From: Acidobacteriota bacterium
GTDB taxonomy: Bacteria; Acidobacteriota; Terriglobia; Bryobacterales; Bryobacteraceae
Assembly (NCBI GenBank): GCA_018268935.1
Contig: JAFDVS010000027.1
Location: forward strand, 16,751 to 80,750
Direction: 5' to 3'
DNA length: 64,000 bases
Shown here in pieces: positions 43,689-53,851 of this stretch. Every line of letters begins with the position of its first letter. The stretch's first letter is position 1. The translations under genes and the position numbers were made by a program. The notes beneath the pieces were generated by a model that saw only the letters and a list, made by a program, of their open reading frames with translations, searched no databases and was not told where the DNA came from.

Positions 43689-45929
43689 ATGAAACGTGTA
43701 CTGATCCTCGTGCTGGCGGCCGTTGCGCTGCACGGCGGCGAGTTTGACGATTTGCGCCTCCGCTGGCGCAATACGTTGACGGGCGGAGAAGCCGATCTGT
43801 CCTTGCCTCAGGTGCGGGCGCGGCTGGCTTCAATTGAGTCCACAGCACGCGCCTATTGGGACCGGATCGACAAGAATACCGAGCGGCGCGTCCTCTGGCC
43901 CGATTTGGCCGGCACAACCGATTCGGGCGATATTACTGGCAATTTCCGGCGAATCTACGACATGTCCTTGGCTTGGGCCACGCCAGGGCAGCGGTTGTAT
44001 GGAAATGCAGAACTGCTGGCCACGGTGCGTTCTGCGCTCGATTGGATGGAGGCCAACCGCTACCACGCGCGCGTGACCAACAAGTACGACAACTGGTGGC
44101 ACTGGGAGATTGGCTCGCCGATCGAACTCGGCAATACGTTGACGTTATTGCAGGATGCGCTTACCCCGGATGAAATCGCCCGGCAGGCCGCCGCCATCGA
44201 CCGCTTTGTCGGCGATCCGCGGATCATGGTGAGGAGCACCGTCAGCACCGGCGCCAACCGCGTGTGGAAATGCAAAGCCGCCATGCTACGCGCCATCGCC
44301 GTGCGCGACGAAGCCAAAATGAAACTGTCGAGCGACGCCCTGGAGCCGGTGTTTGCCTATGTGACTGCGGGCGATGGCTTCTACCAGGATGGTTCGTTCA
44401 TCCAGCACGCGCGTCATCCCTACACCGGCGGCTACGGGAAAGCGCTGCTGGCCGACATCGCCGATCTTCTGTACCTGTTGACCGGATCGCGCTGGGAATT
44501 CCGTGGCGCGGGCCGTGACAATTTGTATCGCTGGGTGTTTGAGGCTTTTCAACCCCTTGTCTATCGCGGGGCGATGATGGACATGGTCCGCGGGCGCGAA
44601 GTGTCGCGGTCCGGATCCACGGATCACGCAGTAGGACATTCCACGGCGGCGGCGGTATTGCGCGTGGCGCAGTTCGCACCGCCCGGTATCGCCGCTTCGA
44701 TGCGGGCGATGGTCAAGGAATGGTACCTGTCGGATACGTCCCGCGATTGGGCCACCGGCCGCACCATCGAAGAGATCATGGCGATTCGCCGGCTGCTTTC
44801 CGACGCCGGCGTGCCGCGCCGCGGCGAGGGGATCGGCTCGTGGGTATTCGCGGGCATGGACCGCATTGTCCACCGGCGGCATGGATGGGCCTTCGGCATA
44901 GCGATGCATTCTTCTCGCGTATATAACTACGAAAGCATCAACCGCGAGAATCTGCGTGCGTGGCATACAGCCGACGGAATGACGTTTCTCTACAACAGCG
45001 ACTTGACGCAGTTCTCCGATCAGTACTGGCCAACCGTAGATCCGCAGCGGCTGCCGGGGACCACGGTGATCGCCGGGTCAACGCCACGGCAGAGCCAGTT
45101 CGGCGGGAGTGATATCGCGGGCGGAGTAACCGTGAATGGATTCACCGCCGCAATGATGCACCTGCGTACCGAGGCACTGCAAGCGAAAAAATCGTGGTTC
45201 CTTTTTGACAACGAAGTAGTGGCGGTGGGATCGGATATCCGCGCCGCGGAGGGAACCGCGAATGTCCAGACGATTGTTGAGAACCGACTCATTCACGGCC
45301 AGCCGTCCTTTTCCCGCGGAGAGGACGGGGGCTGGGCGCACCTGGCGCAAGGCGAAATCGGGTATGTCTTTCCCGCCTCGAAGGAGTGGAAGCAGTCGCG
45401 AGAGAACCGCGCCGGCGCCTGGAGTCTGATCAACACCGCCGGATCGGCGGCGAATGTAACCCGGCAGTATCAGACCCTGTGGTTCGATCACAGACCGTCG
45501 CCTGCCGGCGCATCCTATGTATACGCGCTGCTTCCAGGAGCAAGCCGCATTGAAACCGAAGCCTACGCCGCAGGGCCGAACTTCCGCGTGTTGGAGAAGA
45601 GCGCAACGGCGCACGCAGTGGTGGAAGACTGGCTGGGGATCCGGGCCGTGACGTTTTGGCAAAACGACACGCACACCGCGGCCGGCATCACCAGTGACCG
45701 TGTGGCCGCGGTGCTTGTGCAGTTAGCCGGCGGCGCGCTCTCCATCGGAATAGCTGATCCGTCTCAGTCCAGTGCGGAAATTCATCTCGAGGTGGAGGGC
45801 GCTGTGGGCGCAGTGCTGGACAAGGACGAAGCGGTGACCGTGGTGCAGACTGCCCCATCGTTGAAGCTGGCCGTACGCACCCAAGCAGCCCGAGGACGCA
45901 CCTTACAGGCGAAGTTTCAGGTGCACTGA
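43689..45929 (+). CDS. Polysaccharide lyase family 8 (hyaluronate/chondroitin/xanthan lyase type)
   Basis: A 746-residue secreted enzyme with signal peptide KRVLILVLAAVALHGG. The alpha-toroid domain carries Asn190 (STGANR), His240 (SFIQH), Tyr249 (TGGYG), Arg303 and Arg307. These have the same spacing as Asn175, His225, Tyr234, Arg288 and Arg292 of the well-studied chondroitinase AC, so the active site looks complete. NNWWHWEIG-like NWWHWEIG at 135-142 is the aromatic substrate patch. Beta-sandwich domains follow. It cleaves uronic-acid polysaccharides by beta-elimination; the exact glycan is unknown. Confidence 0.92.
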   Translation: MKRVLILVLAAVALHGGEFDDLRLRWRNTLTGGEADLSLPQVRARLASIESTARAYWDRIDKNTERRVLWPDLAGTTDSGDITGNFRRIYDMSLAWATPGQRLYGNAELLATVRSALDWMEANRYHARVTNKYDNWWHWEIGSPIELGNTLTLLQDALTPDEIARQAAAIDRFVGDPRIMVRSTVSTGANRVWKCKAAMLRAIAVRDEAKMKLSSDALEPVFAYVTAGDGFYQDGSFIQHARHPYTGGYGKALLADIADLLYLLTGSRWEFRGAGRDNLYRWVFEAFQPLVYRGAMMDMVRGREVSRSGSTDHAVGHSTAAAVLRVAQFAPPGIAASMRAMVKEWYLSDTSRDWATGRTIEEIMAIRRLLSDAGVPRRGEGIGSWVFAGMDRIVHRRHGWAFGIAMHSSRVYNYESINRENLRAWHTADGMTFLYNSDLTQFSDQYWPTVDPQRLPGTTVIAGSTPRQSQFGGSDIAGGVTVNGFTAAMMHLRTEALQAKKSWFLFDNEVVAVGSDIRAAEGTANVQTIVENRLIHGQPSFSRGEDGGWAHLAQGEIGYVFPASKEWKQSRENRAGAWSLINTAGSAANVTRQYQTLWFDHRPSPAGASYVYALLPGASRIETEAYAAGPNFRVLEKSATAHAVVEDWLGIRAVTFWQNDTHTAAGITSDRVAAVLVQLAGGALSIGIADPSQSSAEIHLEVEGAVGAVLDKDEAVTVVQTAPSLKLAVRTQAARGRTLQAKFQVH

Positions 45930-45955
45930 AGCCGCGACGTGTCATAATGCGACCC

Positions 45956-47044
45956 ATGATGGTTCCTCTTCTGTGGATGGCGCTGCACCTCAACGCACAG
46001 GCGCTGCGGCAATACAGCGCGCCGCTCCTCTTGCAGGAATCAGGCAACACTTCGGCGGCTGTTAGCATCGGGGACCTCGACGGCGACGGCCGCCCCGATA
46101 TCTTGCTGTCCACAGGGCGGCATTGGGCAGCGCCGCTCCGGCTCTACCGGAATAACGGCAAGCGCACATTTGCCGCACCCACCACGATTGGCGCGAAAGG
46201 GTACAAAAGCTACGGCATACCACTCGCCGACTTTGATGGCGACGGTCACTTGGATTTTGCCGTCGGCACCGATCGCAATGACGACAAGCCGGTGTACCGC
46301 AACGATGGAAAAGGCGCGTTCTCGCAGTTGACGCTGTTTGGACCCAGCGGAATGGTGACGCGGAACTTGGCCGTCGCCGATCTGAATGGCGACGGATTCG
46401 CCGATATCGTAGCCGCCAACCGTGGCGGAGGAAACCGGCTTTTCCTCAATGACGGGAAGGGCCTCTTTGGCGAGGGCAAACCCTACGGCACTCCCGAAGA
46501 CCACACAGTGACCGTGGCCATCGCCGATGTCAACGGGGACGGGCTCAAAGACCTGATCCTGGCCAATCGCGACGGGCAGCAAAGCGCCGTGTATTTCAAT
46601 AATGGCAAGGCGGAGTTCCGCCGTGGCCCGGCGTTCGGCCCGGCCCAGGCGGATACCCGCGCCGTGGCTGTCGCCGATCTGAATGGCGATAAGGCTCCGG
46701 ATATTGTGGCCTCGCATTTGGGCCAAGGCACCCGTATTTATTGGAACCGCAACGGGCAATTCACTGATTCCCAGCCCTTGGCTACGGTGGGCGCCTACAG
46801 CCTGGTCATCGCCGATCTGAACCGGGATGGCAAGCCCGATATCGTACAGGGAAGCGAAGACGGCCCCAATTTCGTCTATTTCCAAACAGCGGAGAAACAA
46901 TTCCAGACTGTTGCCTTTGGAGAAGGGAAAGCAACTACGTACGGGCTGGCCGTCGGGGATCTCGATGGGGACGGGTACCCGGATATCGCGGCGGCGCGGT
47001 CGGCCGCACTGAGTGCGGTGTTTTTCAGCAGTCCGGCCCCATAA
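45956..47044 (+). CDS. Secreted FG-GAP/VCBS-repeat protein
   Basis: About 362 residues: a signal peptide (MMVPLLWMALHLNAQA), then seven VCBS repeats (VSIGDLDGDGRPDILLSTG, PLADFDGDGHLDFAVGTD, AVADLNGDGFADIVAANRGG, VIADLNRDGKPDIVQGS) with calcium-loop motifs. CATAAT at 45943-45948 looks like a -10 element seven bases before this ATG, which favours it over the in-frame ATG at 45947 that lies inside the hexamer. Function unknown; it could assist the lyase outside the cell. Confidence 0.82.
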   Translation: MMVPLLWMALHLNAQALRQYSAPLLLQESGNTSAAVSIGDLDGDGRPDILLSTGRHWAAPLRLYRNNGKRTFAAPTTIGAKGYKSYGIPLADFDGDGHLDFAVGTDRNDDKPVYRNDGKGAFSQLTLFGPSGMVTRNLAVADLNGDGFADIVAANRGGGNRLFLNDGKGLFGEGKPYGTPEDHTVTVAIADVNGDGLKDLILANRDGQQSAVYFNNGKAEFRRGPAFGPAQADTRAVAVADLNGDKAPDIVASHLGQGTRIYWNRNGQFTDSQPLATVGAYSLVIADLNRDGKPDIVQGSEDGPNFVYFQTAEKQFQTVAFGEGKATTYGLAVGDLDGDGYPDIAAARSAALSAVFFSSPAP

Positions 47045-47094
47045 ACCTTCGTGTTCGATTCATCTACGCCGATAAGGGCGATAGAGAACGACTC

Positions 47095-48000
47095 ATGGTC
47101 ACTACGACAGGGATGCATTTGGAAAAGGTGCTCGAGAACCACAAAGCGTGGCTCGAAAAACGCTCCGGCGGGGTACGGGCTGACCTCACCGGCTATTCGA
47201 TGTCCGAATCGCGGCTGGAAGGCGCCGACCTGACCCAGGCGATCCTACGCGGTGTCTCCCTCATGGAAAGCGAACTCTCAGAGGCACAGTTGCAGCGCGC
47301 TTCGCTCGAAATGTCCGACCTGCGAAAAGCGGTCCTGACCGGCGCGGATCTGACCGGCGCTGACTTGACCCAGGCTCAGATGGACCACGTGTGGATGCCG
47401 AATGCGTCTCTTTCGGAGGCAAAACTGGTCGGAGTGGCAATACGCAAAGCGAATCTTCAGGCCGCCCGTTTCCTCGACGCCAGCTTGCAGGGGTGTGATC
47501 TCAGTTGGAGCAATGCCGCCAGGGCCTCGTTCCACCAGGCCCGCATCTTTGAATGCGTATTCACCGATGTCACCTTGGAAAAGGCCCTGTTCTTCCGCAC
47601 CAGGGTGCAAATGTCCCGCTTTCGCGGTTCCAACCTGACCGAAGCGAATCTCTCCGGAGCGCAGTTGCTCGACTGCGACTTCTCCGGCGCTGAGTTCTCC
47701 GATGCCAAGTTCCCCAAGGCCACTTTGACCCGCTCGAACTTCTTCCGGGCGAATCTGCCCTTCTGTGACTTCCGCGAAGCGGTTCTCAAGGCGGCTGTCT
47801 TCGTTGGCGCCACCCTTCGCGGCGCGCGCTTTGGCGGAGCAAATGTCTTCACCACCGATTTCCGTGGCGCCGATCTCTCCGGCGCACGGGAGTTGACGGC
47901 GGAACAGTTGACGCAGGCACTCACCGACACCGACACCATTCTGCCCAACGGCTCGAATGGCCCCTACATCCGCCGCTCGGGAGCTGAGCGCCCGCGCTGA
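47095..48000 (+). CDS. Pentapeptide-repeat protein
   Basis: 301 residues, almost wholly A(D/N/S)LxX-type repeats from about residue 35 to 270 (for example LEGADLTQAILRGVSLMESELSEAQLQRASLEMSDLRKAVLTG, broken by less regular blocks). This predicts a right-handed quadrilateral beta helix. No signal peptide. Some such proteins mimic DNA and bind gyrase; most have no known role. Its stop abuts the regulator's stop on the other strand. Confidence 0.85.
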   Translation: MVTTTGMHLEKVLENHKAWLEKRSGGVRADLTGYSMSESRLEGADLTQAILRGVSLMESELSEAQLQRASLEMSDLRKAVLTGADLTGADLTQAQMDHVWMPNASLSEAKLVGVAIRKANLQAARFLDASLQGCDLSWSNAARASFHQARIFECVFTDVTLEKALFFRTRVQMSRFRGSNLTEANLSGAQLLDCDFSGAEFSDAKFPKATLTRSNFFRANLPFCDFREAVLKAAVFVGATLRGARFGGANVFTTDFRGADLSGARELTAEQLTQALTDTDTILPNGSNGPYIRRSGAERPR

Positions 48001-50136
48001 TTAGTGCGTCAGCCTCACCAACTGCACGTCGCTCTCCGTAGGATCAACCCGGACAGTGAGCAGTGATTTTCCATCGGGACTCAGCGAGAATGGCCCGCTT
48101 CCCAGTGGCCACAATGGTTCCGGATAAGGTGTCACCTCTTTCGTCTTCCCCGTACGGAAATCGTGGAAGTAGAGAATCTGGCTGTCGAAGGAGTGGGTCG
48201 CCGATCCCAGGTAATAAACCCCCGCCCCGTTCACGGCCCAGCAACTGGTGCACCCCGGAACCACACCGTCCACCACCTTGCTCACCTCGCCCGTCTCAAT
48301 CGAAGCCTTCCACAACACCGTATCGTTGGGCTCACGGAAAAAGAACAGTAATTTGCCGTCCGGCGAAACACCCATCGAAAGGCCCTTAGACCGCACCACC
48401 GGCGTGCCTTTGCCTCCTTCGGAAGGGAAACGCAGAATTTCGTTCCCTTGTCCCGCATAAATGAAGGCTCCGTCGGGCGAAAAGACTGGATGAATTCCCG
48501 TAAGTCCCAGCGGCGTCACCTTCCAGGTAGCGCCTGCGGTGTGCTCGGCGAGATGCATTTCGCCGGTATGCGGATTGTTGAACACGATACGGCGGCCGTC
48601 CGGAGACCAGTGCCCGACCGAGGGGCGAATCCCCCGCGGCGTGAGCGGGAAAGCTTCCGAGCCATCGGGGCGGCTGAGCCATAGCTGCTCTTCGCCGGAC
48701 CGGTCGGACCGGAAGCAGACCCACTCCCCATCAGGGGAGTACTGCGGCGAGGCATCTTGCGCCGTCGAGGCAATCACCCGCGTCCAGCGCTGCGAAGCGA
48801 GATCGAGCCGCCAGATATTTCTATCCTGATGAAGTACGGAATAGACCAGTTGGCCCGGCGAACCGGGCGAGGCTGCTACTTGGATCGGGAACTCGCCATA
48901 AACTCCCAGCGCTTTCATCCCCTTCATCTCCATGCTCGGGCCAAGCAGCATGCGCCACAACAGAAATTCGCCGGAGCGGTTCGAACCGAGAATCAACGAA
49001 TTCTCGCCCTCCCATAGATGCCCGCTGATGTGTTTCTCTTCACGCGTGATCTGGATTTCTGCCGAACCGGGTCGGACGGCCATCAATTCGCTGCTGGCCC
49101 GGTGGAACAGGCGCAGGAAGGTGACCGTCTTCCCGTCCGGCGAGAAGCGAGGGTCAACGTCACCCGGCTGCCCGCTGGCCGTGTTCGTGATCGGGCTCTC
49201 CAGCACCCCCTCCGGAAGCCGGATCCGCCGCAGGCGGAGCGGGTCATTGGCGCCATCGGAATGACTCACAACCAGCATCTGCCCGTCCGGGGACCAATCC
49301 AGAAGTCGGTGATCGAATCCATAATCGGGCGGAGTCATCCGCACCACCACCCGCCCAGTGCCAGTCCCCACATCGAAGATCATCACCTCCGACGCTTCCC
49401 GGCCGATGCGCACACACGCCAGTTGCGACCCATCCGGAGACCAGGATGGGCTCGAATAGTGGCCAGGCTCTCGAGTGATCTGCCGGGGATTCGCCTCCCC
49501 GATATTCTGCACCCAAACCGCGGGCGGGCCCTTGCCCTCGCGGATCCAGAGGAACGCCAGCCTTTTTCCGTCGGCTGAGAGCGCGGGCTGGTACTCTTTC
49601 CCTGGAAGGCGCGTGATGGGAGTGACACGGATCTGCTCGGCCGGCTTGACGTTGAGGCGATCCCAGTAAGCCCATCCGGCGCCACAGATACTGATCAGTG
49701 AGATCGCGCTTGCAATTCCATGCCAGCTTGGCCTTTGGGATTTCGCCGTCGCAGTAGCCGGACGAGCCGCGGGCAGAGGCTCCGCTGCCGGTTCCATTAC
49801 GTGACTCGGGGGCAGGGTCCGCACCGGACCTTCCAGCCGGTATCCTCTCCCCGGAAAAGTCTCAATGTGGGCTGGATCTCCAGAGGACACTCCGAATGTT
49901 CGGCGGATGACGGCGATATTCTGGGTCAGGTTGGCTTCATCTACGTCGCGGTCCGGCCATACGGCCTTGAGAATCTCATCCTTGGTCAGCACCTGGCCGC
50001 CGTTTTCCACCAGGACCAGCAGCGTTTCCACCACCTTCCGCGTCAGCCGCACGGGTTGCCCATCCCGAAATACCACCTTCGCGGTGGAATCTAGGGTGAA
50101 ATCGCCGAACTGATATATCTCCCGTTCTTTTAGCAA
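48001..50136 (-). CDS. Membrane winged-helix regulator with WD40-like (PD40/TolB) propeller
   Basis: 711 residues. A ToxR/CadC/OmpR-type winged helix is at about 8-105 (YQFGDFTLDSTAKVVFRDGQPVRLTRKVVETLLVLVENGGQVLTKDEIL, then IETFPGRGYRLEG). A membrane helix is near 138-160. A periplasmic propeller of PD40-type repeats follows (PALSADGKRLAFLW, PSWSPDGSQLACVRI, FSPDGKTVTFLRL). There is no phospho-receiver domain. The start is a TTG at 50136. It is divergent from the TonB receptor, and three direct repeats lie between them, so it probably senses an envelope signal and regulates that gene. Confidence 0.88.
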   Translation of the reverse strand: MLKEREIYQFGDFTLDSTAKVVFRDGQPVRLTRKVVETLLVLVENGGQVLTKDEILKAVWPDRDVDEANLTQNIAVIRRTFGVSSGDPAHIETFPGRGYRLEGPVRTLPPSHVMEPAAEPLPAARPATATAKSQRPSWHGIASAISLISICGAGWAYWDRLNVKPAEQIRVTPITRLPGKEYQPALSADGKRLAFLWIREGKGPPAVWVQNIGEANPRQITREPGHYSSPSWSPDGSQLACVRIGREASEVMIFDVGTGTGRVVVRMTPPDYGFDHRLLDWSPDGQMLVVSHSDGANDPLRLRRIRLPEGVLESPITNTASGQPGDVDPRFSPDGKTVTFLRLFHRASSELMAVRPGSAEIQITREEKHISGHLWEGENSLILGSNRSGEFLLWRMLLGPSMEMKGMKALGVYGEFPIQVAASPGSPGQLVYSVLHQDRNIWRLDLASQRWTRVIASTAQDASPQYSPDGEWVCFRSDRSGEEQLWLSRPDGSEAFPLTPRGIRPSVGHWSPDGRRIVFNNPHTGEMHLAEHTAGATWKVTPLGLTGIHPVFSPDGAFIYAGQGNEILRFPSEGGKGTPVVRSKGLSMGVSPDGKLLFFFREPNDTVLWKASIETGEVSKVVDGVVPGCTSCWAVNGAGVYYLGSATHSFDSQILYFHDFRTGKTKEVTPYPEPLWPLGSGPFSLSPDGKSLLTVRVDPTESDVQLVRLTH

Positions 50137-50146
50137 GTTAACCTGG

Positions 50147-50176
50147 TTTTTAGAAACTTTTTAGAGTTTTTTTAGG
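50147..50176 (+). promoter_or_regulatory. Three TTTTTAG direct repeats at exact 11-bp spacing
   Basis: TTTTTAGA at 50147 and 50158 and TTTTTAGG at 50169. The starts are 11 bp apart, one helical turn, and the last ends nine bases before the -35 element of the receptor promoter. OmpR/ToxR-type winged helices bind such tandem half-sites, so this is the likely operator of the divergent regulator (inference). Confidence 0.6.
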
Positions 50177-50185
50177 TGCCTCTCC

Positions 50186-50215
50186 TTGACCCTTTTGTAA
50201 GCCGATGCCTACAGT
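50186..50215 (+). promoter_or_regulatory. Candidate sigma-70 promoter of the TonB receptor gene
   Basis: TTGACC (50186-50191) and TACAGT (50210-50215) are separated by 18 bases and lie 34 bases before the ATG at 50250. Good -35, fair -10. Confidence 0.5.
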
Positions 50216-50249
50216 GTAGCAGCTACAAAATTTGCCTAGGGGGCAAGCC

Positions 50250-53200
50250 ATGTTTCGACCACGTTTGTTGCTTTTTTCCTCCCTCCTGTTCCTCACGAGC
50301 ACTTCGTCTTTGTACTCGCAGGACGCCCGCGGAGCACTCGTTGGCACCGTCAGTGACACCACCGGCGCGGTGATTGCCGGCGTACAGGTGGATGTCACGA
50401 ATAAAGCGATGGGAACGAAGATTTCCCTCCGCACGAATGAAGCCGGCTTTTACATTGCGAACTTCCTCATCCCCGGCACCTACTCGGTGAGCGCGGAGCA
50501 TCCCGGATTCAAAAAGTTTGTCCGCGATAACGTCGAAGTTCGTGTAAACGATCGTATTGAGGTTGGTGTGAAGTTGGAAGTGGGGTCGGCGGAGCAGAGT
50601 GTAACGGTGACCGCTGAGACGGCACTGTTGAATACGGAATCCGCATCCTTGGGGACGGTAGTGGACGGGCGGCGTGTGGCCGAATTGCCAATCCCGCACG
50701 GGAACCCGTACTTCCTCATTGGACTGGCAGCGGGCGTATCCTTCACCCGCGACCCGCGCCTCGACCGGCCTTTCGAGCCGACGCATATCGTCGGATACAC
50801 AATGGACGGAACGCGCGCCAACCGTAGCGACGTAACGATTGACGGCGCCGTGAGCACGGCAACCGCGAACGGTGGCGAAGTGATTTCGTCCTACGTTCCG
50901 CCAACGGATATCGTGGCGGAGTTCAAGGTCCAGACCGCGACCTTTGACGCCAGCTTCGGCCAGACCGAAGGTGGGGTGACCAATATCTCGCTCAAGTCGG
51001 GTACCAACTCGCTGCACGGAACGGCCTACTACTCGAACATGACACCGGGATTGTTCGCCAACGATTTCTTTGCCAACGCCACCAACACGCCGCGGCCGGA
51101 TTTCTACTATCACCGCTGGGGCGCCTCAGCCGGCGGCCCGGTCTACATCCCGAAAGTCTATGACGGGCGCAACCGCACCTTCTTTATGTGGGGCTATGAA
51201 GGCATCAAGGAAGCCCGCCCCCGCAACAATGGAACCCCCACCGTCCCCACGCAGGAAATGAAGAACGGCGATTTCTCGCGGCTGCTGGCGCTCAATTCCA
51301 GCTACCAGGTGTACAATCCGTTCACCCGGCGCGCCATTGCCGGCGGGCGCTTTGAGAGCGATCCCTTCCCAGGCAATCGCATTCCGGCCTCTCTGTTCAA
51401 CCCGATTGCGAAAAAATCGCTCGACACCTACTTCCCGGCGCCGAAGAGCGCAGGCAACCCGGATGGCACGAACAATTACCTGCGTCCCGAGTTGCAGGAA
51501 GAGGCGGATTACTACACCAACTCCGTCCGCGTCGATCACAACCTGAGCCAGATGCAGCGCATCTTTGTCCGCGCCAGTTGGTATGACCGGAACAGCAACT
51601 ACAACAACTATTTCGATAACCTGGCGACCGGCGAGTATTTCCTCTTCAGCTCTCGCGCCGGTGTGATTGATGACGTGATCACGCTGAATCCAACCACCGT
51701 GTTGAACCTCCGCTATGGATACAACCGGTTCATTCGCGGCACCAACGCCAACCCCGGGCAGCGCGGCTTTGACTTGACCTCGCTCGGCTTCCCGGCCTCG
51801 TACAACAACCTCATCGATGAAGGCACAAGGCGCTTCCCGCGCTTCGACATCACCGGCTATCAGGGCACCGGCATCGGCGGCGAGTACCGCCCGAACGACA
51901 CCCACAATCTCAATGCTTCGATTCAGAAAGCGATGGGGACCCACTCGCTGAAGGGTGGCTTGGAGTTCCGTGCCTATCGCGAAACCGACATCTTCTTCGG
52001 CAATAACCAGACCGGTCAATTCAACTTTGACGCCTCGTGGACACGTGGGCCGCTCGACAATTCTCCGACGGCTCCGGGCAGCCTGGGCCAGTCAGTGGCG
52101 GCGATGCTGCTCGGATTGCCGGCATCATCAAGCTTCGCGGCGGTGCCCGCATCCTACGCCGAGCAGTCGCTTTCGTGGGGGTTCTACATCCACGACGACT
52201 GGAAAGTCAACAACAAGCTGACACTGAACATGGGCTTGCGCTGGGAGTTTGAGAACGCCCTTACCGAGCGCTACAACCGCAGCGTAACCGGGTTCGATTT
52301 CACCGCAGCGCAGCCCTTTGAGGCACAAGCGCGGGCGAACTACGCGGCCAATCCAACTCCGGAGGTTCCCGCCTCGGCGTTTAACACCAGGGGCGGCTTG
52401 CAGTTTGCCGGGCTCAACGGTCAGTCCCGCAGCCTCTACAACACGCCGAAGAGAAACCTCATGCCTCGGTTTGGCTTCGCCTACAAAGCGACCGACAAAA
52501 CGATCGTGCGCGGCGGCTACGGCGTATTCTTCGGATTCCTCGGCCAGCGCCGCGGCGATGTCATCCAGAGCGGCTTCAGCCGCAACACACCGTTCGTTCC
52601 CACACTCGACAACGTGAACTTCATCAACACGCTCTCCAATCCCTTCCCCACTGGCTTTCTCGCTCCGTTGGGAGCCGCGCAAGGGGCCCAGACGTTCGTC
52701 GGACAGAGCATCAGCTTCTTCAACGCCAATCCGAAAGCGCCCTACATGCAGCGCTGGCAATTGGGAATCCAGCGCGAACTGGGCAATGGCTTTGTTTTCG
52801 ACATCGGCTACGTGGGCAACCGCGGAACCGCCATCGAAATCGGGCAGAATCTGAACGTGACACCGCAGCAGTATCTCAGCAAGAGCCTGACGCGGGACAA
52901 CGCGACGATCAACTACCTGAGTGCGAACCTGCAGAATCCGTTCCGGGGTGGCATCTTGCCCGCCGGCGCAACGGGGACATTCACCGGAGCAAATATTGCC
53001 CGGGAACGGCTTCTGCGGCCGTATCCGCACTTTGACGCCATCAACCAATCGCGGTTTGACGGCTATTCCTGGTATCACTCGCTGCAGGCGAACATCGAGA
53101 AGCGTTTCTCCAAAGGCTACACAGTCGCCTTGAACTACACCTTCTCGAAGTTCATGCAGGCGTCTGAGACCTATCAGGCCGACGATCCACGTCCAGTGGA

Positions 53201-53759
53201 GGTGATCAGCGATATGGACCGGCCGCATCGCATCGCCATGAGCGGCATCTGGGAGCTGCCTTTCGGCCGCGGCAAGAAGTTCATGACCAACGCCGGCAGC
53301 ATCGCTTCGCGCGTCGTCGGCGGCTGGCAGTTGAACGGTGTCTACACCTACCAGAGTGGCGCCCCCATCAACTGGGGCAACATCATCTTTGGCGGAAACA
53401 TCAACAACATCAAGAAGTCCTCCGGCTCCCAGACGGTGGCCGAATGGTTCAACACGGGCGCGGGGTTTGAGAAGGCGGCGGCGCAGCAACTGGCGTCGAA
53501 CGTGCGGTGGTTCCCACTGCGCTTCGGCTTCATCCGCGCCGACAACATCAACAACTTCGACCTGTCGATGATCAAAAACACCCAGGTGTTTGAGAAATTG
53601 AACATTCAGTTCAAGGCGGAGTTCCTGAATGCCCTGAACCATCCGCTGTTCCCGGCGCCGAACACCACGCCGACGGTATCGGCCTTTGGGCAGATCGCTG
53701 CTTCCAACCAGGCCAACTACCCGCGGCGCACCCAGTTGAATGTGAAGTTCATTTTCTAA
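50250..53759 (+). CDS. TonB-dependent receptor, Oar-like with carboxypeptidase-regulatory-like domain
   Basis: 1169 residues: a signal peptide ([24 protein letters not shown]), then an N-terminal Cna-B/CarboxypepD_reg-like fold ([33 protein letters not shown]-like). A plug follows ([18 protein letters not shown]), then a long outer-membrane barrel ending in an aromatic strand (QLNVKFIF). This is the typical acidobacterial expanded outer-membrane receptor family. It imports a bulky ligand, probably a plant- or microbe-derived glycan or peptide. GGGGG lies seven bases before the ATG at 50250. A strong terminator follows. Confidence 0.92.
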   Translation: MFRPRLLLFSSLLFLTSTSSLYSQDARGALVGTVSDTTGAVIAGVQVDVTNKAMGTKISLRTNEAGFYIANFLIPGTYSVSAEHPGFKKFVRDNVEVRVNDRIEVGVKLEVGSAEQSVTVTAETALLNTESASLGTVVDGRRVAELPIPHGNPYFLIGLAAGVSFTRDPRLDRPFEPTHIVGYTMDGTRANRSDVTIDGAVSTATANGGEVISSYVPPTDIVAEFKVQTATFDASFGQTEGGVTNISLKSGTNSLHGTAYYSNMTPGLFANDFFANATNTPRPDFYYHRWGASAGGPVYIPKVYDGRNRTFFMWGYEGIKEARPRNNGTPTVPTQEMKNGDFSRLLALNSSYQVYNPFTRRAIAGGRFESDPFPGNRIPASLFNPIAKKSLDTYFPAPKSAGNPDGTNNYLRPELQEEADYYTNSVRVDHNLSQMQRIFVRASWYDRNSNYNNYFDNLATGEYFLFSSRAGVIDDVITLNPTTVLNLRYGYNRFIRGTNANPGQRGFDLTSLGFPASYNNLIDEGTRRFPRFDITGYQGTGIGGEYRPNDTHNLNASIQKAMGTHSLKGGLEFRAYRETDIFFGNNQTGQFNFDASWTRGPLDNSPTAPGSLGQSVAAMLLGLPASSSFAAVPASYAEQSLSWGFYIHDDWKVNNKLTLNMGLRWEFENALTERYNRSVTGFDFTAAQPFEAQARANYAANPTPEVPASAFNTRGGLQFAGLNGQSRSLYNTPKRNLMPRFGFAYKATDKTIVRGGYGVFFGFLGQRRGDVIQSGFSRNTPFVPTLDNVNFINTLSNPFPTGFLAPLGAAQGAQTFVGQSISFFNANPKAPYMQRWQLGIQRELGNGFVFDIGYVGNRGTAIEIGQNLNVTPQQYLSKSLTRDNATINYLSANLQNPFRGGILPAGATGTFTGANIARERLLRPYPHFDAINQSRFDGYSWYHSLQANIEKRFSKGYTVALNYTFSKFMQASETYQADDPRPVEVISDMDRPHRIAMSGIWELPFGRGKKFMTNAGSIASRVVGGWQLNGVYTYQSGAPINWGNIIFGGNINNIKKSSGSQTVAEWFNTGAGFEKAAAQQLASNVRWFPLRFGFIRADNINNFDLSMIKNTQVFEKLNIQFKAEFLNALNHPLFPAPNTTPTVSAFGQIAASNQANYPRRTQLNVKFIF

Positions 53760-53780
53760 CGAACGCTTGTTGATAACATC

Positions 53781-53818
53781 CAGGGGCTGCCTTCGGTGGA
53801 GGAGGCAGCCCCTGTTTT
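53781..53818 (+). terminator. Rho-independent terminator after the TonB receptor gene
   Basis: A perfect 12-bp stem, CAGGGGCTGCCT (53781-53792) with AGGCAGCCCCTG (53803-53814), has a 10-base loop and is followed by TTTT. It lies 21 bases after the receptor stop and would also hinder read-through from the minus-strand gene side. Confidence 0.85.
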
Positions 53819-53851
53819 CGTTCGCGATCCCTTAAACCCCTCAGGCCGGCC

